A stretch of 64,000 nt of DNA, from assembly GCA_947034885.2 (NCBI GenBank), contig OZ019759.1, positions 4,528,501-4,592,500 on the forward strand. Reading direction: 5' to 3'. Of this stretch, positions 56,877-64,000 are shown one piece after another (position 1 is the stretch's first letter; the number at the start of each line of letters is the position of its first letter). The stretch is from Thuidium tamariscinum (lineage: Eukaryota > Streptophyta > Bryopsida > Hypnales > Thuidiaceae). The notes beneath the pieces were generated by a model. It was not told the DNA's origin and did not search any database. It worked only from the letters and a program-made list of their open reading frames with translations. The position numbers and the translations under genes were made by a program.

Positions 56877-57500
56877 CTAAGGAAGTAAAGTTGTGAGAAG
56901 GACATTATCTTTTTCTCCATTTCCCGAATGCATCCATGATTCCGCAAGCACTACATTCTCAGACTTGTTCATGATGTGCTTCCGAGGGCTGTTGTCCACT
57001 ATCACAATATTGTCGACAGTGAACCACCCCCCCCCCCCCCGCCTGAAAAGCACGTCTAAATTTTTCAAGAACAAGTCCTTTCAGTACCGGGTTCTTTATA
57101 GGAGGTCAGCCTCCTAAAGCGATCCCTACATTTAATTGTCTTGCACACATCTTGAGCGAGAACGAAGAAGGGTTTTTGCCCGTCCCAAAAGAGATAATCG
57201 CAAATATCCTCAGTTGTGGATTTCTTCATGGAACTCCATACTGAAATAAAAGCTATCTTTCCTAGCTCTAGAAGGAACGTGGAGTAGTTAGGCCGAACAT
57301 AGACGGCTTTTGGCCCCACAACCGCGGCCATGGTGGCTGAGTGCGGTTCTGATCGGTTGTTGAACTGCTTGATCGACCCCTTTGACGTCTAGTCTTCCGT
57401 GACACATAGAATGCCATTGAGATTCAGGACGACGTTTTTCCATTTCATAGCCCCCCCAGACCTCAATGGCCGATGGACATCTTCCGTTGCCCCCCCGCGA
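56877..57500 (-). pseudogene. FCP1/NIF-like HAD phosphatase domain, degenerate (locus C)
   Basis: Motif I reads NVVLNLNGILC (complement near 57450), so both catalytic Asp positions are Asn. Then GPKAVYVRPN, FISVWSSMKKSTTED and, after a frame change or intron, NIVIVDNSPRKHIMN, ESWMHSGNGEKDNVLLTTLLP. Order and spacing match locus B (GSKAVFAR, VVVWSSMYKYN, LLINDSPEKSVYN, LMGQLLPWL). A TAG follows motif I and a run of C at about 57027-57040 disturbs the frame. Located directly 3' of the methyltransferase-like gene on the same strand. Confidence 0.65.
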
Positions 57501-58052
57501 GCTATTGGAGGGCCAGACTCTTGTTAGAAAACGGAGGAGAGCGCAGCTAGTTAACAGACGCTGAACTAGCATGTTGCGCTCAAGAAGATAAACCATTTTA
57601 AGAAAAAAAAAACGGGCACACACTATATGACATGACCAATGAAGCAAAACTCTACTTCTTCATAAGTTAAATTGAGGGCTGGCTGATGTCATCTGCGATT
57701 GCGGAGGTACGCTCAAGGTAAGAAGGCTCTCCCTCTAATTTTCCTTTGTCACCTTCCGTCAAACCCTCGACATGTACAATGCTTACTGGAGAAGCCGGCA
57801 CAGGAGATTCTGAGAGGGGGGGCACAAATGCATGCAACTTGTCAACAATTACATAGCCTGCAGTACAAATGTTTGTGAAATGCCGTTTGTGAGAAATCAT
57901 ATATTACATACTCAAAATCTGAGTGCCTGTACACAAAATTGATTACAAAATTTGCAGACAATCCTATAGCTATATTTTCCTTAGGATTGCTCAGCACTAT
58001 TGAAAAATAAATATTGCCTTCAAAACTCTACACCTATGCCATTCCTATACAA

Positions 58053-58074
58053 TTTAGCTCGAGTCAAGCTAAAA
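58053..58074. repeat. TTTAGCTCGA-type palindrome, locus C (copy 3)
   Basis: TTTAGCTCGAG then TCAAGCTAAAA, in a probable intron. Confidence 0.6.
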
Positions 58075-59278
58075 CTACAAAGAAAGGAAAACCAAGTTGT
58101 CATTGGGCACAACCTATTGGTGGATCTTCAATGGGAAGGGAAGCGCTCCCGAGTTCCGCTACGGAAGCATCCACAGCCAGGTTGTGCCCAACCACAACAC
58201 TATCTGCCGCTGCAGAAGTTTCCTCTCGCTCGGCAATCTTGCGCGCGTCATGTATGACATTCAGCTCCTTGTCGAATGAGGTCTCCGGAAACTACTCATC
58301 GAGAGGGGGAGGGAGAGGAGTTGCGACCGGAGATTCCATCGGGAGGGGCGGCTTGACATTGATGGCCACTTGAGGACTCGCCACATTGCTATCGTTTGAT
58401 GTGGAGGGGCGCCCCGATATCTGTAGTTGCGGAGGTTCAGAGGCTGGAGAAATTGCTGCAAGCAATACAATGCCAGCCTTGTCTAACAAGAAGGCCAGAA
58501 TTTGGTTGCTCTTTTCTCGCTTTGCCTTATCTCTCTCTCTCTCCAACCTATTCGCCTCTACTTGCTCCCGTATGAACTGCGCATTTTGCTCTTGAATCTC
58601 CAAATTCGCTTTGTTCACCTTTGCTTGCTCCATGTGGTCCCTCTCTCGTTCTTTCCGTAGCTTCGCTACGGCGAGCTCTTGTTTCTTCTGCTGAAGCGCA
58701 TTCTGGGCGTTCTACGCATTGATCTGATCGATCTGAAACTTATACATCTGCTCCATCCGCTTCATAACCACTGCCATGTTGTCCTTCTTCCTCTTACATT
58801 CCGCCTGACTACCAGCAGTAGGAGTCTTCAACATCTGAGCAACTGGCGGTAGCATAGAAGACGCCACGGACCCGGGGACGTCCAATCCTAGGCCACTCGT
58901 TGGAGTCTGTATTTCGTCGAGCCCCAATTCCTCAACATCGTTGTCAATCTCATCTTCGTCATTGTCTGAGAACTCCTCAGAGTCATCGAAGACAGGAATC
59001 GCCCTTCGCTTCTGTTGCATGCCAGGCAAGTCTTGACTAGACCGTAGTTTTCTCTTCGACGATGAAGGCTTGGATTGCAAACTGGGGGCAACGTCTTGTG
59101 ACTTTTTTTGATAGCCACTTTCCAGAAAGTCTGCCTTGTCCAATGTCATGGCCTTCAAGCAGAGCTCTTCCCAGTAAGGCGACTCTTCTAAGAGCCCAGT
59201 AGCGTAAACGTGGACACAATTCATCTGCAGTAAAAAGAGATTAATCGTTAGATATCTCACGATTGACAGCAAGCAAGT

Positions 59279-59299
59279 TTTAGCTCGACTCGAGCTAAA
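59279..59299. repeat. TTTAGCTCGA-type palindrome, locus C (copy 4, perfect)
   Basis: TTTAGCTCGA, C, TCGAGCTAAA: a perfect 21-bp palindrome in the intron after the motif I exon, the same intron position as the locus B palindrome at 47989. Confidence 0.7.
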
Positions 59300-60492
59300 T
59301 GACATGACAATACACAAGTAAGCGAAGGCTACTACTGTACAAATAAGAAATAGACCCACCATGGCAGTGCAGGTAAACTTTCCGCCTGTGAATCCTAAGA
59401 AGACATACATCCCGGGGGTACAGAATTTGCGGATTAGCCATAAATAGAATTCCATGCGGAGTTCCAAATTGTTTAGCCGGTACTCAAGTTCACTGTACGC
59501 ACGCGCTTTCATGTACCTAGCCATGTCGGGACACAGGAACTCCTCAGGAATTCTGACCAGCACAAGATTCGTGGGGTTCTGCAAGAACATGAGAAGAACC
59601 TTCTTTGGTGTCCTTGCCGCTGCCGCATCACCTAGCCGGTCATTTTTCCCAACGTGGTAGTCGGCGTCTTCAGTGTTGTACTTGTCAAGAGCGCAAATCG
59701 TAAAATTTGCGCTTGTTCTTTCTCGTCTTCGCAAATGAAGAGCCACGATGAAATCTCTTCAAGCTTAGGACTCTTTTTGAACATTGAGCTCACGACTTCA
59801 ACAAAATACGGGTAGTCGACTGTTGATTTGTCCTTCTTCATCATCCCTGGAAGCCAACAAAAGTCAACTACTTCGAGCCTGATTTGCTTTGGCGTCTCCT
59901 CCAACCACATACCTCTGGGCCACTCCGATGTCACATTGTTTATTTCGTTGTACTTCCAGTAGTATCCATTCGCCGTTGGCTTGACAAATTTGGTCTTGTG
60001 CTCAAGAAACGTCTGGAAAAAAGAGAACGGTTCTGGCGACAACTAAGCACAAGTCTTGTTCTTCAACCTCACCATCTTCGCCTCCACAAAGTACCTCTCC
60101 CCAGGCCTGTTGAGGAGAACATCCATAGTGGCCCTAGAAAACATGCGTTTGTTTTTTAAGGCCTTTCAGTTTTCAACGATAATTTCGTTGTTTGCGTTCA
60201 TGAGGCCAAGCTTTGGCTTGATTTAGGGAAGCTCTTTTTTCACGAGATGCTTTCGCTTCCGTCTTTCCACCCATTCCTTTGTTGTGTAGCAACTATCCAA
60301 CACCGACGATATTGTCTTAGTCGTCACTTTAGGATAACAATGCTTTCTTTTGTCACCCGTCTGGTTTGAAATATGCTTATCAAGCTTTCCCAGCTCAGGA
60401 TAGCTTAGATTGCCAAGGAACTTGAAGAATTCACGGGTGAGCATGCAATTCTCTGGGTTCCAATCGGTCCTCGCATTAAACAGCTGGGTCAT

Positions 60493-61185
60493 TGCAAGAA
60501 ACGCCGGTCCTATTCTTCGTCACAATGGGAGTGACGTCATTCTTTTTTGCTATAACTTTTGAATCTAAAGATCTAACAATATGAAATAATTATTGGACCT
60601 CTCTAGCTTAATGGTTTTCACATCCCTTATTTTTCAGAAATTAAAAATAATAATTTTATATTTAAAAATCATTTTTCTTAATTTGTCACAAACAGAGGTT
60701 TAGGGGTTTTTACTACGTTCGGAGTCCCCAAATTTAATGATCTGAAGCTAAAATTTTTATGATGCATTTGCATAGAAGGAAAGCATACTCCTACCAAAGG
60801 GAATCTAAAAATACATTATTTTATGTCCTCCACATGCATGCAAACAGCACTTCCATTGCATGCAATTTCTGAACATTGATGATGGTACTAAGATAATTTT
60901 TTTGGTAAAATCTCATCACCATGAACTCTACCCAAATGGCCAATTTTTAGATTTGAGAAAAATAACTTTTCCTATTTCTTACAAATTAAAATCTAAATAT
61001 ACCCATTTACATGAGTTTTGGCACTTTTGTAATTCTCCTACTTAAAGAATTTTCCAAAGCTTTTCCTTCATAGGGAACCTTCTTCTTTAAGGTATATGCA
61101 TTTTTCATATTTTTCATGTTTTTTTAAAATTGTTTTTCTAATTAAATAGTACTCCCGAAAAAAAAAAGCGTTTAAATCCAAAACG
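60493..61185. mobile_element. diverged copy of the TIR element at 25315-26046
   Basis: Begins TGCAAGAAACGCCGGTCCTA, against TGCAAGAAACACTTGTACTA in the other copy, and keeps the same order of shared segments to GTACTCC near 61150. The right end is eroded. It interrupts the locus C gene between the KEEELKL exon and the LTREFFKFLG exon. Confidence 0.6.
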
Positions 61186-61451
61186 CTACAAAAACGGACG
61201 CCCAGCTTCTCCGTATCCAGGTTAAAAAGCTCTTCGTGGGTGGCGGCTATTATGACCTCCTTCCAGAGATTGTAAACATCATCAGGGGCGGTGATCAGCT
61301 TCAACTCATTCGTAAGCTTCAGCTCCTCTTCTTTGTCCTTCGCCTTGGATAGCTTCAAATTTTTGTTTACATCGATCATTGAAAATCAAATGTAAACAGC
61401 TTTTTCAAATTCATGATATCACAATCAGTCCATATTAGAAGTGTTTTCTAC

Positions 61452-61472
61452 TTTAGCTCGAGTTGAGCTAAA
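61452..61472. repeat. TTTAGCTCGA-type palindrome, locus C (copy 5)
   Basis: TTTAGCTCGAG then TTGAGCTAAA, 5' of the first visible exon. Confidence 0.6.
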
Positions 61473-61654
61473 CTGCAAAAGAGTCACAAACATGTATGAA
61501 GAAAATCACATACAAAAAATAGGACAGGCAATATTAGTATTCAGTACTTACATTGAATTTATTTTTGTTGCGGAGATTATCCGTTGTTTGTCTTATCACT
61601 GAGGCAGTCCCAATAGAGGAAGCCTCCTTCGGAATTTTTGGCCTATCCATGGCC

Positions 61655-64000
61655 TATCACAGTCCGAAAATATCATATAAGTGAAATAGGAAGATAGTTT
61701 ATTGAATAGTTCAATTTTTCAAAATTTTAGGGGTAGATATGGGGAGAAGAAGACAATTAGAGTTTTTTTTACCTTGGGATCCGTCTGAACCGGATTGACC
61801 AAGGAAAGTTTTCGGATTATGAGTGTAAGTTTCCGAATCCAGATTCCTCAATATCCGGAACGGAACTCTCCGGAAGACGGAATTGGCCAAGGACGGATCC
61901 GGTACACTCCAGGACGGATCTGAACTAGTTCCGGATGGTCGGCACCTATGGGTCTACGTCGCCGACCTACGGAAACTAGCGTAACGACCGGGGAACGTCG
62001 CGCTGTTCCGATGAGAACCGGGAATGTAGGGTACCGACTGGTATATAAACCCCTCCACCCCGCTTCATTTTCCCTTTTCGATTTGGCAAATCGAGGTATG
62101 ACTTGTGTGTAGGTTTTGGAGCGCGTGTAGAGAGAGAAAGAGTGGTGAGTAGTAGAGATCGGTTCCGGGTTTAGTTCAGGGTCGGTGCCGACCGCACCGA
62201 CAAGTTCTAACTCGGGCGGAGAAATGGCGAGCTCCTCCAATCCGAAACGGATGGTGGTGACTGCCAAGGCGATTTCGCCACTCATCCCTTTCGATCCGTA
62301 GCATTGGAAGGAGTTAGAGGATGATTTAGTCTTCCTAGGGTGTCATGGGTTGATCCAGCGCCCGTGGAGTGTGAAGAGTGATGAGATGGTGCAGGAACTC
62401 CTCACGGGAGTTCCGAATCAGTACCAACTCACGGTGAGGGGTAGACCGCCTGCCTGGTTGCCGGAAGTTTGGGCGGAAGTATATGGGTTTGAGAAAACCG
62501 GATTAGGTATGGCTCCCCGGACGGACAAGTTTAGTGTCAATAAGTTCCGGAATCCGCCCCACCCTAAGGACGGATATTCAGTTCTGGAATGTACGAATGA
62601 CAGGCATAGACGGATGTTGGAATTCCTGATTCCCATCCTCTACCCGGAAAAGCCTACCCATGTCACTATGACAGTAGCGAACACCATCTTTGGGTGTTTT
62701 GAGAAGCGGATAGTCAACTGGAGCCTAGTCCTCCAGTATGTAGTTAATCGGCTAGCCGAACATGTGGGACGGGAGAAGACTAGCCCTATCAACGCCTACA
62801 TGTTCCATCTGTACCATCACAATGACGTACTGAGTGGGCCGGAAATCCTCTCCTATGAGACCGGAGTTCAGATACTCAAGTACGGCTTGACAGATGAGGT
62901 GGAGAAGGATACGGAGGAACCAGAGGGCGAGCGGATGGAAGAAGATCCCCAGGAGCTGAAGCCGGCCAGCCAGCCGGAACGAAAAGCGGAACGGATGAAA
63001 TCCACGATGCCGAATAAGAGGGGAAATCCAGACCCGGATCCACCCGGATCGACCCCGGGTAAGAAGAAGAGGAACCACTTCGACACCATCATCAGACATG
63101 CCATGCTGGCACATGCGGATAGCAACCACAACCAGGTGATACTCGAACAGATCTGCCTCAAGCTGGGCGGAGTGAAGATCGAGGACATTCCAGAAATCCT
63201 GAACCATCTTCTGACTCAGGAGGTGTTGCAGAAGAAGGACGAGGAGATCTGGCGGTGGGAGGACGAAGCCCGGATCCAGACGGATCGGATCCGGCAAGCG
63301 GAGGATCTGACCCGACTAGTAGAAGAAGGGCGGAAGAAGGCAGAAGAGGAGAAGAACGGGCTCCAGAGCACGGTGAACTACCTAGAGAGTGACCTCAGTG
63401 TCGCCAACGGGAAAGTCACCGAGGCTACCGCCCTGGTCCACAACCTGAAGGAGTTGGTTTCCTAGCCGGTGGAAGTAGTGGTGAGGGCCCAACTCTTTTT
63501 CGCCCGGCTGGTAAGAGAGGGGCACGTCACCGGATCGAAGCTCCTCACCATCTTGGTGGATTACCAGGCCAAGATGGAGGGGGTGCTGAAGGAAATGAGG
63601 GCCTTGGTTGGGGCCCTCAATCCGGAAATGGAAGAGGGCCTTTTGAGCTTGCTCAACCAGCAGGTGTACACTGACTTCAGCCCCAGAGCACAAGGACGGA
63701 TGTCGACGGATCGAAAGCTGCTCGGTAACTCGCCGGTCATGAAGAACCTCGGCGAGCTCGGATCGGATCCGAATGCAGCCGGACCGTCAAACACACCTAC
63801 GGAGCCGCAAGAGAAGAGGGCAGCACCACGACTTGACCTGGAGATCCGAATGAAGGCCCTACCGAATCCGGCCAGGGAGAATCCGGAGAAGTTCGCCCAC
63901 ATGAAAGAGCCAGACAAGGTGCCGGACAAGGTTCCGCGCAACACAACAGTCATCCTGGACGACTCGGACAAGGAAGACAATCCGCCCCTCATCATCCGTG
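61655..64000 (+). mobile_element. type 2 LTR, 5' part (runs off the window)
   Basis: Begins TATCACAGTCCG, with the first G of the usual TGTCAC changed. It carries the TATA box at 62042-62049 and the first half of the fossil coding region from about 62.22 kb. The sequence from about 63249 to the window end is the same as 32752-33505, including its damage, by eye. The 3' end and any target duplication lie outside. It is inserted 5' of the visible part of the locus C gene. Confidence 0.7.
62042..62049 (+). promoter_or_regulatory. TATA box of the type 2 element
   Basis: TATATAAA in the same context as at 41696 and 49831. Confidence 0.55.

Larger units (their letters stand above)
57667..61640 (-). 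pseudogene. locus C methyltransferase-like gene
   Basis: From 5' to 3' on the complement: a Lys/Glu-rich exon near 61379-61190 (KLSKAKDKEEELKL); a TIR-element insertion; then a long stretch 60492-59360 with LTREFFKFLGNL, CYPKVTT, TTKEWVE, SSWLFICEDEKEQ, LVLVRIPEEF, LELRMEFYLWLI and FLGFTGGKFTCTAM (motif I position). After an intron CVHVYATGLLEESPYWEEL fills the GxE..y position. It continues through an acidic segment (DNDEDEIDND), a coiled coil (QKKQELAVAKLRKE, QVEANRLERERDKAK) and a tail to 57667. At least five in-frame stops and one frameshift (near 59.7 kb) are seen. The expected ParB-like 5' part is not in view; it may lie beyond the LTR at 61655. Homology to locus B is clear along its length. 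Confidence 0.6.

Noticed and set aside
18523-61000. TAG reassigned to an amino acid, as in some green algae
   Set aside because: Many in-frame TAGs suggested it, but the better genes here (the ParB-methyltransferase gene, the unknown gene, the transposase) themselves end in TAG at conserved C-termini, and some premature stops replace Trp or fall among frameshifts. Decay is simpler.

Overview
The window reads as nuclear DNA of a large, repeat-rich plant-lineage (streptophyte) genome. Evidence: GT-AG introns, CACTA-type MITEs with 3-bp target duplications, LTRs whose 3' ends look like plant Tat/Athila LTRs, and a domain resembling the plant 'putative plant transposon protein' (Transposase_32). 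I cannot fix the species; a charophyte alga would fit but is a guess. No rRNA, tRNA or CRISPR was seen.

Layout. 0-6.5 kb (locus A, +): remains of a gene with a plant En/Spm Transposase_24-like segment, then an FCP1-like HAD domain, among clusters of degenerate TGACTCAT repeats. 6.8-7.7 kb (-): a decayed copy of the transposase found intact-ish further on. 8.2-12.75 kb (-): the best gene of the window, ten exons, about 1,104 residues, a ParB-like domain followed by a permuted N4/N6-type DNA methyltransferase domain. 13.0-17.8 kb (-): a second spliced gene of unknown function. 18.5-22.5 kb (+): a Mutator-like transposase with a SWIM zinc finger. 23.4-28.4 kb: decayed fragments of the same genes, a 1.2-kb foldback and a TIR element. 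28.4-35.2 kb: a CACTA MITE split by a composite LTR. 36.3-55.3 kb (locus B, -): a second ParB-methyltransferase gene, now a pseudogene cut apart by solo LTRs, followed by an FCP1-like HAD gene. 56.1-61.6 kb (locus C, -): a third methyltransferase-like pseudogene, again followed by an FCP1-like HAD gene. 61.7-64 kb: the start of another LTR.

What stands out. (1) A multicopy eukaryotic family joining a ParB-like domain to a DNA-methyltransferase fold, a fusion better known from bacteria and phages, twice followed on the same strand by a HAD gene with a degraded active site. (2) Each locus carries its own family of short palindromes, mostly in introns: a CCGTCGGATCCGACGG core inside 70-100-bp hairpins at 13.7-27.8 kb, TTTAGCTCGA half-sites at locus C, TATCATCGACTCGATGATA-like sites at locus B and TGACTCAT repeats at locus A. 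(3) LTR elements about 3.8 kb long, each holding a promoter and a coding region inside what appears to be a solo LTR, nested in one another and in the genes.

All boundaries come from reading by eye. Family names rest on motifs, not searches.
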